Part shown: piece by piece, positions 1 through 5,780 of the stretch
Layout: every line of letters begins with the position of its first letter
How positions within the stretch are numbered: the stretch's first letter is position 1
NCBI GenBank assembly: GCA_964467785.1
Contig: CAYXVB010000176.1
Span: 1 to 7,677 of the forward strand
Length of the DNA: 7,677 bases
From: CAYXVB01 sp964467785
GTDB taxonomy: Bacteria > Bdellovibrionota > UBA1018
Reading direction: 5' to 3'
The notes under the pieces: model-generated
Told to the model about the DNA's origin: nothing
The model's database searches: none
Seen by the model: only the letters and a program-made list of their open reading frames with translations
Position numbers and translations under genes: made by a program

Positions 1-2
1 CG

Positions 3-1007
3 CGCATTCCGAATTCGATTCTGATGCAAATGATCAGCGGGGACTTGTCCAAGGGCGAGATCAAGGTCCTGCTTCTGGTTGCACGGTTTACAATCTCCTT
101 TCAGCGCAAGTATGCACCGTTGTCAAAGACCGTCATTGAGAGGCAAACGGGTCTTCGTGGCCCCTCTGTTCTGCAATCACTCTCCGATCTGGTTGCAAAG
201 GGACTACTTGAGAAAATCCCTGGCGATCAGCACAAACCCAACCAGTTCGGACTCGTGTTTGATGACGAGTGGAATTTCACAGGTCCGAAGAGAGTGAAGA
301 AACCTGATAGCGCCCAGGTCGAGAATGCTGCCGAGGCACAAAAAGAGGCCCGGGCTGGAAACATGACCCCGGTAGAAAAGCCAACCGCGGCCCCGGTCAG
401 TTTTCAATCCTCCGCCGGGGTCGAAAAGACGACCGACTATAAACAAATAGAAACAAATCAAAACAAACTCTCTCTCCCCGAGCACCCGATTCTGGAGCGT
501 TATTTCTCCGAGTTGAAACCGGCAAAAAAACGAGAGAGCGAATTGAAAGCTTTCAGAGGGCTTCAGGAGGACTATTCACAGGAGCGCATCGCTGATTGCC
601 TAGTGCAATTGCAAAAAGTAGGGATCAGCAACGGGGAAGATTTTGAGCGCTGCCACTCACCGATGGGCTTTCTCTCCAAGGCGATTGATCAGGTCATATC
701 GGAGATCGATTCTGGGCGCCGCAAGATGCTCGAAAGAATCGAAAAGGACCGGCACGAGCAGGAGGCTGTTCGACGTCGAGCCGAGGAAGAGGCACGAGAA
801 GCCAGAGAGTCTGTCGAAATGGAGTTGGCGTTTTCCCGCGCGTATCAAACGCCAGAACGTCAGCAAGAGGTGATTAGAGATTTGTGCACTGGCCTACCAT
901 TTCGACCTGAAAGTATCGCAGCCAGAACTCTCGCCATAGGTCGATGGTGGCAGTCCCTAAATAGCAGCGAACGAAATGAACTGAGTACCTCCCAGACCGC
1001 TGACTAA
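3..1007 (+). CDS. Replication initiator-like protein with phage O-type winged helix (5' end outside window)
   Basis: The frame is open to the left edge, and the codons before the first ATG (base 24) read R-I-P-N-S-I-L. This continues naturally into MQMISGDLSKGEIKVLLL. The IPN...L..E.KVLL..AR.T pattern is that of the N-terminal winged helix of phage replication protein O, so the true start probably lies outside the window. Numbering from the ATG at 24, residues 1-65 form the winged helix and 85-150 a low-complexity linker. Residues 150-230 form a second conserved-looking region containing HPILERYFSELKP and SPMGFLSKAIDQV. Residues 229-268 are a highly charged, probable coiled coil (RRRAEEEAREARE), followed by a short helical tail. 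Known O-type proteins bind iterons at an origin and recruit the replicative helicase; that role is inferred here. The linker-encoding DNA carries repeats listed separately. An accessory DNA-binding protein of a plasmid or integrative element is the alternative. No helicase or primase motif is present. Confidence 0.72.
   Translation, partial: RIPNSILMQMISGDLSKGEIKVLLLVARFTISFQRKYAPLSKTVIERQTGLRGPSVLQSLSDLVAKGLLEKIPGDQHKPNQFGLVFDDEWNFTGPKRVKKPDSAQVENAAEAQKEARAGNMTPVEKPTAAPVSFQSSAGVEKTTDYKQIETNQNKLSLPEHPILERYFSELKPAKKRESELKAFRGLQEDYSQERIADCLVQLQKVGISNGEDFERCHSPMGFLSKAIDQVISEIDSGRRKMLERIEKDRHEQEAVRRRAEEEAREARESVEMELAFSRAYQTPERQQEVIRDLCTGLPFRPESIAARTLAIGRWWQSLNSSERNELSTSQTAD
366..437 (+). repeat. 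Three degenerate 24-bp units (iteron-like) inside the initiator gene
   Basis: Three adjacent 24-bp units begin at 366, 390 and 414. Each starts with a CCCCGGT or CCGGGGT core (367-373, 391-397, 415-421). In units 1 and 3 the core is followed two bases later by AAAAG, and in unit 2 by a TTTTC stretch. Units 1 and 3 agree at 16 of 24 positions; units 1 and 2 at about half. Looser relatives of the core lie at 313-325 and 349-361. Because the period is a multiple of three, the units also give an 8-residue protein repeat (TPVEK..., APVSF..., AGVEK...), so a protein-level explanation remains possible. Confidence 0.45.
441..470 (+). repeat. Three A-rich direct repeats phased at 10 bp (possible bent or unwinding region)
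   Basis: AAACAAA occurs at 441, 451 and 461, at an exact 10-bp period, directly after the 24-bp units. Ten is not a multiple of three, so each copy is read in a different codon phase (AAA CAA, then ACA AAT, then AAC AAA). The repeat is therefore a DNA-level rather than a protein-level pattern. A-rich runs repeating once per helical turn are known to favour curvature and easy strand opening, as in the AT-rich part of the lambda origin within gene O. Function here is inferred. Confidence 0.5.
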
Positions 1008-1026
1008 CCGGGTGTAACGCATAGCC

Positions 1027-1055
1027 TTGAGCATTGTGGACCCATTTGATACACT
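1027..1055 (+). promoter_or_regulatory. Putative sigma70-type promoter for the HD-domain gene
   Basis: TTGAGC (1027-1032) and TACACT (1050-1055) are separated by 17 bp. A TG at 1047-1048 gives an extended -10 element. Transcription would begin near 1061-1063, leaving a leader of about 35 nt that contains the purine-rich AGAAAGAGA (1081-1089) ahead of the GTG at 1097. The gap between the two genes holds nothing else recognisable. Confidence 0.5.
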
Positions 1056-1096
1056 AATATTGGGAACCTATTGAACCCCTAGAAAGAGACGTTCCC

Positions 1097-1867
1097 GTGT
1101 CAGAAGACAACCCAAACGAAAAATCCAAGAAAAAGCCACTCGTCCGAGAAATGTCGGACGAAGACGTGGATGATTTTGATTTTTGGAGCGATTACAGCCG
1201 CTCCCTAATAGATGGCGAAATGCCCATGCACTTGGAGTGGCCAAAATCGTTTTCTCAGCGGGTCGGAAAGGCACTTGAGTACGCCGATGAGAAGCATCAT
1301 TGGCACGCCCGTAAGGGAACGTTTATTCCCTATATTTCTCATCCACTCGCCGTGGCCTCGATCGTCTATGAACTTGGTGGTCAACCCGACGCCGTAATCG
1401 CTGCACTACTGCACGATGTCGTGGAGGACACGAGCACCACTCTCAAGGAGATCCAAGATCTTTTCGGGATCGGCGTGCGGCAAATTGTGGAGGACTGCTC
1501 TGACTCCATCACGGATGATCAAAAGCAATTGAGCTGGGCGATAAGAAAGCACCGTTACTTGGAGCACCTCACAAAAACCTCACTTGGAAGTCTCATGGTC
1601 AGCTTCGCTGACAAGCTTCACAATGCTCGATGTATTGTGCGGGATTTCAGAGGCATTGGTGAAGCAAAGACCTTCCGTAAGTTTGGTGATAAGCAACCGG
1701 GCCAAATAGCGAAATACTACCGATCCCTGGCCGCTGTTTTTTTAAGTCGAGCATCTGACGGATTCGGCGCAGACGAAGACAGTATAGGTAAGGCATACCT
1801 TGTGGAGTTTCTAGAGCTAGTGACTCGGATAGAGGCAGCCGCGCTAATGTTTCCGACCGAAAGCTAG
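1097..1867 (+). CDS. Stand-alone HD-domain phosphohydrolase, SpoT/MESH1-like
   Basis: A 256-residue protein starting at GTG, with AGAAAGAGA about 8 nt upstream. Residues 1-50 are acidic and probably disordered. Residues 53-185 match the HD domain of RelA/SpoT-type enzymes. The putative metal ligands H82 (YISHPLAVA), H106-D107 (ALLHDVVEDT) and D172 (SFADKLHNAR) are all present. So are the adjacent E110-D111 pair that supports catalysis in SpoT and the RKG...PYI substrate-side segment. SWAIRKHRYLEHL (146-158) resembles the segment between HD motifs in MESH1-like hydrolases. There is no (p)ppGpp synthetase, TGS or ACT domain. Relatives remove pyrophosphate from the 3' end of (p)ppGpp, and MESH1 also acts on NADPH; the substrate here is not established. 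The gene converges on the neighbouring minus-strand operon, with stops only 20 bp apart. It may be a small alarmone hydrolase carried by the element, but housekeeping-type or nucleotide-scavenging activity is equally compatible. Confidence 0.82.
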   Translation: MSEDNPNEKSKKKPLVREMSDEDVDDFDFWSDYSRSLIDGEMPMHLEWPKSFSQRVGKALEYADEKHHWHARKGTFIPYISHPLAVASIVYELGGQPDAVIAALLHDVVEDTSTTLKEIQDLFGIGVRQIVEDCSDSITDDQKQLSWAIRKHRYLEHLTKTSLGSLMVSFADKLHNARCIVRDFRGIGEAKTFRKFGDKQPGQIAKYYRSLAAVFLSRASDGFGADEDSIGKAYLVEFLELVTRIEAAALMFPTES

Positions 1868-1887
1868 ATTAGCCACTCGGAGTGAAT

Positions 1888-2634
1888 TTAAGCCGCGGAC
1901 CTTTTCGTAGAACTGCCATTGGCCTTCTCTCCGGCCAGCGCCTGACCATGTTTCTCCGCAGAAACATTTAGACTAGCTTCAAAGTGCTGGCACGATGCTG
2001 ACAGGTTTGTCGCGACATCCTTTGAATTTCCGCTGAGACTAGCGATCCAATCACGCCGCTGTTCCACTAGGGTACCAAGTTCTGACACCTGGCGACGAAT
2101 GTCGGGAAGAGTTGAGTTGTTGAAACAGCCGCTCTCTCCGAGAGCTTGCGCAATCATGTATTCAAGATTTACGGAAAACCGAATAAGATACAGCGGTTCC
2201 TCCTGCGCATCCAATTCGATTTCAACGTTTCGGGCGGTAGTTTTACGCCTAGAAAACAATTTGGCGAGAAAGCCCCGCTCGTCTGGGTTCTGCATCGAAC
2301 TAAGAGAACTCGTAACATCTCGAAACCATCTGCAACGCAATTCCTTCAGTCCCAGTTTTAGATCGATCAAATGGCTTCTGCCAGACTCACTCTGTGCCTC
2401 CGACAGCCGTTCTTTCATGCTTTCGAAAATTGCTTCCAACTGGGCAACGAGATCGTTCGAGTCACGGGAAATAATTATATCGAGCTTCTTATCTATCGTT
2501 TTTAGCTTCTTTGCATTGTCGTAACCCGCAATTATGTGGGCAGCACCCACGACTAGATTTGCAGCCTTCGACAAGTTGGAAACAATTGTTCCGTCCCAGC
2601 AATCCGACGACAGTTTAGCTAGCCCCATTCCCAC
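1888..2634 (-). pseudogene. 3' half of IS-interrupted membrane-protein gene (residues about 159-390)
   Basis: The native sequence is 1888-2586. The first 18 codons (GTG 2634, alternative ATG 2628) come from the left end of the insertion sequence and have no Shine-Dalgarno sequence before them, so independent translation is doubtful. Removing the IS and one ACAAT copy joins ...QVDPAIV (from 5295 upward) to SNLSKAANLVVGAAHIIAGY in the same frame, with no stop. This half is predicted mostly helical. It has an AANLVVGAAHIIAGYDNAKK segment, then LKTIDKKLDIIISRDSNDL, amphipathic helices, a basic patch (FSRRKTTAR) and a polar Ala/Ser-rich C-terminus (ANGSSTKRSAA). I do not recognise the family and see no enzyme motif. 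It is the last gene of the minus-strand operon, ending 20 bp from the convergent HD gene. Confidence 0.9.
2582..2586. repeat. Target-site duplication, left copy (ACAAT)
   Basis: ACAAT directly abuts the TGT end of the insertion sequence and is repeated at 5290-5294 directly after the ACA end. A short direct duplication of this size is usual for IS21-family insertions. Collapsing the two copies restores the reading frame of the interrupted gene. Confidence 0.9.
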
Positions 2635-2752
2635 ATAGACGACGACAGTGGGCCGCGATCCTTTCCCAGGTATCCGACGACACTTGGGACGGGGTCATTC
2701 CCACCTATTCGACGACACTTTCCGGGGAGTCATTCCCAGATAGACGACGACA
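2587..2752 (+). repeat. Left IS end: five tandem terminal repeats at 35-bp period
   Basis: The motif TCCCA-N6-CGACGACA occurs five times, with TCCCA at 2594, 2629, 2664, 2699 and 2734. The spacing is exactly 35 bp each time. CGACGACA is perfect in all five copies, at 2605, 2640, 2675, 2710 and 2745. Bases between copies are not conserved. Multiple terminal repeats are known in IS21-family elements as transposase-binding sites. The outermost copy is part of the 27-bp inverted repeat. Between the array and the istA ribosome-binding site I see no other clear signal. Confidence 0.9.
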
Positions 2753-2799
2753 CCTGATTCCTTTTGCAATGCGCCGCAGCGAAGCTTCCCAATCCTGAG

Positions 2800-2808
2800 A
2801 AGGGGGAA
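2800..2808 (+). promoter_or_regulatory. Ribosome-binding site deciding the istA start
   Basis: AAGGGGGAA lies 7 nt before the ATG at 2816. The next in-frame ATG (2843) lacks a comparable site, which favours the longer protein. Confidence 0.7.
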
Positions 2809-2815
2809 TCTTCGG

Positions 2816-4411
2816 ATGACGCGACAGACAAGGAAACGGGTGATGGACCGAAAAATCGTCGAGTTGTTATTGGCCGGCAAGAGCAACCGCGAGGTGATGC
2901 GGAGCCTGGGTATCGGGGATCGGCGCGTCCGCCGCGCGCGCTGCTTGGCTGAGGAGTACGGCTACATCGGGAAGGCCCCGGCCGTGGCGCTGCCGCCCTA
3001 TCCGGAGCCCCTGTTCCCGGACGGCCCCGACGGGCGCGAGAGCAAGGCCTCCGAGGCCAACGGCCTGATCCTGACCCGCAAGGACTGGATCACCGAGCGC
3101 CTCCTCGCCGGCTGGCACCCGATCACCGTCTTCGAGGAGTTAGGCCTCCCGGTGGGCCGTTCGAGCTTTTACCGTTTTCTTCATCGCCACGCGCTCAGCG
3201 AGCTGGGCGACAACGCACGCAAGCGCGTGGTGCCCGAGATTCGCCACCGTCCGGGCGAGGCCCTGATCCTCGACTGGGGTAAGCTCCGCGACGTCGTGGA
3301 TCCAGTCACCGGCAAGAAGAGGGCGCTCTGGGCGTTTGTCGGTGTGCTCGGCTACTCGCGCTACCTCATGGTCCGACTTGTCTGGACGAACGACACCAAA
3401 ACCACCCTCCACGCCATCGAGAGCATGCTCCGGGAAATCGGCGGAGTTCCCGAGCGCATCACCTCGGATAATCCCAAGTGCTTTGCGCTCGAGGCCAGCC
3501 GCTACGAGCCGCTTCTCAACCCCGCCATCGAGCGTCTGGCCGGTCACTATGGCACCCGCATCGAATGCCTCCCTCCGGCGGATCCCCAAAAGAAAGGCAA
3601 AGTTGACCGCCTCGTGCCCTACGTCCGCAGGCTTTACGAAGCTCACGGCGCGGAGTGGCTCGGGCTCGAAGAGTCTCAGACCTACATCGACCGCAAATGC
3701 GGGCTCGCCAACGAGCGTATCCATGGCACGACCCGGAAAAAGCCGCTCGAGCAATTCCTCCAGATCGAGGCCCTCCAGCTCAAGCCACTGCCGGCGCTCG
3801 CCTACGACCCCGAGGACTCTTCCGAGGCAAAAGTTCGGCGCGATGGGCATGTCCGGTTTGACGGAAAATATTATTCGCTCGAAGAGCGCCTGATCGGCGC
3901 AACCGTTCTGATCCTGGCCAACTCGAGCATGATCTCGATCTACCATCAAGGTCGCCTAGTCGAGACCCACGAGCGAATCCCAGCCGGCGATGCATCCCGC
4001 TCCAAATCCACGAAGCCCCACCACCTGAAGCCCTGGGAGCGAGAACTCCAGAACGACTCCCTTTATCGCGAGCGAGCCCAGAGGATCGGGCCCAATGTCG
4101 AGAATTTTGTGATCGCGCTCTTGAAGCAAGGCGACGGCTTCATCGACACCCGCAAGATCTGGGGCGTGCTTTCGCTCGACAAATCTTTTCCGGCCTCCCA
4201 GATCAACGAAGCTTGCCGCCAGGCCCTGGAACTCGGGAGCTTGAGTTATCGCATGGTCAAATCCCTGCTTAAACTTCTCCCTAAACCCCAGCAACCTGGC
4301 CCCGCCGAGCCGACTTCGCCGTTGTCACCTGCAGCGGCCGGCCAGGCCGCTTCCCATAAGTTCGCTAGACCCATGTCGATCTACGAAGAGCAGCTCAAGC
4401 TGCTTCACTGA
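2816..4411 (+). CDS. istA: IS21-family transposase IstA
   Basis: A 531-residue transposase. Residues 10-42 form a helix-turn-helix (RKIVELLLAGKSNREVMRSL) and 90-125 a second DNA-binding helical region (ITERLLAGWHPITVFEELG). The catalytic RNase H-fold core spans about 140-280. The first Asp is D153 (ALILDWGKL) and the second D218 (ITSDNPKCF). The third position falls in KKGKVDRLVPYVRR, where D264 stands 46 residues after D218. In IS21-family proteins known to me the KGKVE glutamate has this same offset, so the usual DDE appears here as DDD; the codon is GAC at 3605-3607. Residues 330-375 look like the small beta-barrel domain, and a Pro/Ala-rich segment precedes the C-terminus. IstA binds the terminal repeats and carries out strand cleavage and joining with IstB. 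The istB start lies 36 bp downstream. Length is normal for the family. Confidence 0.96.
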   Translation: MTRQTRKRVMDRKIVELLLAGKSNREVMRSLGIGDRRVRRARCLAEEYGYIGKAPAVALPPYPEPLFPDGPDGRESKASEANGLILTRKDWITERLLAGWHPITVFEELGLPVGRSSFYRFLHRHALSELGDNARKRVVPEIRHRPGEALILDWGKLRDVVDPVTGKKRALWAFVGVLGYSRYLMVRLVWTNDTKTTLHAIESMLREIGGVPERITSDNPKCFALEASRYEPLLNPAIERLAGHYGTRIECLPPADPQKKGKVDRLVPYVRRLYEAHGAEWLGLEESQTYIDRKCGLANERIHGTTRKKPLEQFLQIEALQLKPLPALAYDPEDSSEAKVRRDGHVRFDGKYYSLEERLIGATVLILANSSMISIYHQGRLVETHERIPAGDASRSKSTKPHHLKPWERELQNDSLYRERAQRIGPNVENFVIALLKQGDGFIDTRKIWGVLSLDKSFPASQINEACRQALELGSLSYRMVKSLLKLLPKPQQPGPAEPTSPLSPAAAGQAASHKFARPMSIYEEQLKLLH

Positions 4412-4447
4412 TTTCAATCATCCAAAAAACCAGAAAGAAGGAACCCG

Positions 4448-5218
4448 ATGAGTCCAGAAATAATTAAAGCTCTCCTGACTGACCTCCGGATGCACACGGC
4501 CGCACGCGAGCTCGAGCCCGTGCTGGCCGATCAAAAAAAGGCGGTCAGCCTCGGCTGGGTCGCCGCTCTCTTGGAGCGCGAGGTCGATGCCCGACGCGAA
4601 AAGAGCCTCCGGCATCGAATCAAGACCGCCAACTTCCCCGAGATCACGAGGCTCGAGACCTTCGACTTCAGCTTCAATCCGGACATCGACGAGGAGAAGA
4701 TCCGGGACCTGGCCACCCTGAAGTTCATCGATCAAAACCAGATCGCGCTCTTCCTCGGCGCTCCGGGCGTCGGCAAGACCCACCTGGCTCTGGCAATTGG
4801 TGTACTGGCGGTTCAGGATGGCCGCCGCGTTTACTGCACGAGCGCCAAGCGACTCTCTCAGGATATCCTGCTCGGCAAGCTCCGCGGTACGCTTGACCAG
4901 CTATTTAAGCGGCTCCTGTCCGCGCACCTGTGGATCATCGACGACTGGGGCGTGGTTTCGATGAACCGCGAAGTGGCCGAAGAGATCTTCGACCTCATGG
5001 ACCGCCGCAAGCACAGTTCGGCCATGATCTTGACGAGCAACCGGGACGTGAGCGAGTGGGGCCAGGTCTTCCCGGATCCCATCATCGCCAACGCGACGGT
5101 GGACCGGATTTTCGACCGGGCGAGAATGGTCTTGTTCAAGGGCCAAAGTTATCGGCTAAAAGGCCGCATTCAGGAGCGGGAGCGGAAGAACGTTGACGAA
5201 CCGACCGCAAAACACTAA
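4448..5218 (+). CDS. istB: IS21-family AAA+ ATPase helper IstB
   Basis: A 256-residue DnaC/DnaA-related AAA+ ATPase that controls target choice and activates IstA. The N-terminal 70 residues form the IstB-specific helical domain. Walker A is GAPGVGKT (104-111), Walker B is LWIIDD (161-166), and the sensor-1 region is TSNRD (196-200). SEWGQVFPDPIIANATVDR (202-220) is the family hallmark and contains the likely arginine-finger region. KGQSYRLKGR closes the fold. AAGAAGGAA just upstream of the ATG at 4448 serves as the ribosome-binding site. All key ATPase residues are present, so this ORF looks functional. It is transcribed with istA. Confidence 0.96.
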   Translation: MSPEIIKALLTDLRMHTAARELEPVLADQKKAVSLGWVAALLEREVDARREKSLRHRIKTANFPEITRLETFDFSFNPDIDEEKIRDLATLKFIDQNQIALFLGAPGVGKTHLALAIGVLAVQDGRRVYCTSAKRLSQDILLGKLRGTLDQLFKRLLSAHLWIIDDWGVVSMNREVAEEIFDLMDRRKHSSAMILTSNRDVSEWGQVFPDPIIANATVDRIFDRARMVLFKGQSYRLKGRIQERERKNVDEPTAKH

Positions 5219-5238
5219 CTGAGGGCGATCAAATCAGG

Positions 5239-5289
5239 TGTCGTCCAGTATGTGGGACGGGCCTGTCGTCGGATACCTGGGACGGGACA
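5239..5289 (-). repeat. Right IS end: two terminal repeats at 25-bp period
   Basis: Read inward on the minus strand, TCCCA-N6-CGACGACA occurs at 5282-5264. A second copy with one mismatch (GGACGACA) occurs at 5257-5239, giving a spacing of 25 bp. The outer copy lies in the terminal inverted repeat (5289-5263). The left end instead has five copies at 35 bp, one helical turn more per step. The rest of the stretch after istB holds nothing else I can name. Confidence 0.85.
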
Positions 5290-5294
5290 ACAAT
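5290..5294. repeat. Target-site duplication, right copy (ACAAT)
   Basis: Identical to 2582-2586 and immediately adjacent to the ACA end of the insertion sequence. Confidence 0.9.
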
Positions 5295-5772
5295 TGCCGG
5301 ATCGACCTGTCGGGCCTGGGAGATGAATTGCCCACCTTTCGAATCCATGACAACAAGCAGCGTATCGCCGCTCTTGGTTACCAACTGTGCGGCCTTGCCG
5401 TCATTTAGGAGGTGTTGCGCCGCCTCGGGAAATTTAGCAAGAATTAGATCCTTTGACTGCGCCAGATCGAGAGCCGTTAAACCGACGACCGTAGCATCTG
5501 GTGTGGCTTGGAGAGCCGACCCATTAACTTCCGATAAGACTTTTTCTGTGAGTTGCGCGGTGGCGCGATCAAAATGAAGAGCGTCGCGAAAATTCATTCC
5601 CTGTAGAGGGTGGAACAGGGCGCGCGTCGAAGGATCCCTTGGGGACTGCAATAACTGCGATCCGGTGATGCTTCGCTTGGAGAGGTAAAGGCCGAAGAAA
5701 ACTCCGGCAAATAGTATTGTTGCGCCGCTTAGGATCAAAACTACAGGCATGACACCCTCGGGATTCATGCAG

Positions 5773-5777
5773 CCTCC
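5773..5777 (-). promoter_or_regulatory. Shine-Dalgarno GGAGG for the membrane-protein gene
   Basis: GGAGG stands 4 nt before the ATG at 5768, within the 12-bp gap after the HNH gene stop. It supports this start, and coupling to the upstream gene, over the in-frame ATG six codons later. Confidence 0.6.
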
Positions 5778-5780
5778 GTG

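Larger units (their letters stand above)
2587..5289 (+). mobile_element. Complete IS21-family insertion sequence, 2703 bp
   Basis: The element carries istA and istB in the order typical of the family. Its ends begin TGT and finish ACA. The terminal inverted repeats 2587-2613 and 5289-5263 match at 24 of 27 positions. Flanking ACAAT copies form a 5-bp target duplication. The element is visibly GC-richer than its flanks. It lies inside, and in the opposite orientation to, a minus-strand gene, which it splits. Clean ends, intact ORFs and a perfect duplication point to a fairly recent insertion. The possible defect in the IstA active site (see istA) bears on whether this copy can still move by itself. 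Confidence 0.95.
5229..5768 (-). pseudogene. 5' half of IS-interrupted membrane-protein gene (residues 1-160 plus IS-derived tail)
   Basis: The native part runs from the ATG at 5768 to about 5290. The last 19 residues (VPSQVSDDRPVPHTGRHLI) are read from the right end of the IS and end at a TGA at 5229-5231. Residues 7-29 are a single strongly hydrophobic segment (VMPVVLILSGATILF...), followed by SKR. This predicts a membrane anchor with the bulk of the protein in the cytoplasm. Residues 75-150 look like an alpha/beta domain (ATVVGLTALDLAQSK; GDTLLVVMDSKGGQF). Rejoined to the half at 1888-2586 it gives a protein of about 390 residues. The start is 12 bp from the stop of the HNH gene, with GGAGG in the gap, so the two genes are probably co-translated. 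The IS leaves a truncated 179-residue product that keeps the membrane anchor. The family is not recognised. Confidence 0.9.

Noticed and set aside
1868..1887. Hairpin CACT-CGG-AGTG (1874-1884) as a two-way terminator between the convergent genes
   Set aside because: The stem is only four pairs and lacks a clear run of T on either strand. The position is right but the structure is too weak to call.
2099..2524. Plus-strand ORF (141 aa) opposite the membrane-protein gene
   Set aside because: It overlaps the native 3' half that rejoins in frame with the 5' half. Its composition is Ser/Arg-rich, as in antisense shadows, with no motif.
2591..2752. Regular 35-bp repeats as a CRISPR array
   Set aside because: The conserved part is only about 13 bases per unit, the array sits at an IS end, and matching inverted copies occur at the other end. 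They are terminal repeats of the transposon.
2753..2799. Promoter for istA between the left repeats and the ribosome-binding site
   Set aside because: No pair of -35 and -10 boxes with acceptable spacing stands out.
3140..3949. Long minus-strand ORF (269 aa) opposite istA
   Set aside because: It lies wholly inside the confident istA gene and arises from GC-rich codon use. It shows no family motif and has no separate expression signals.
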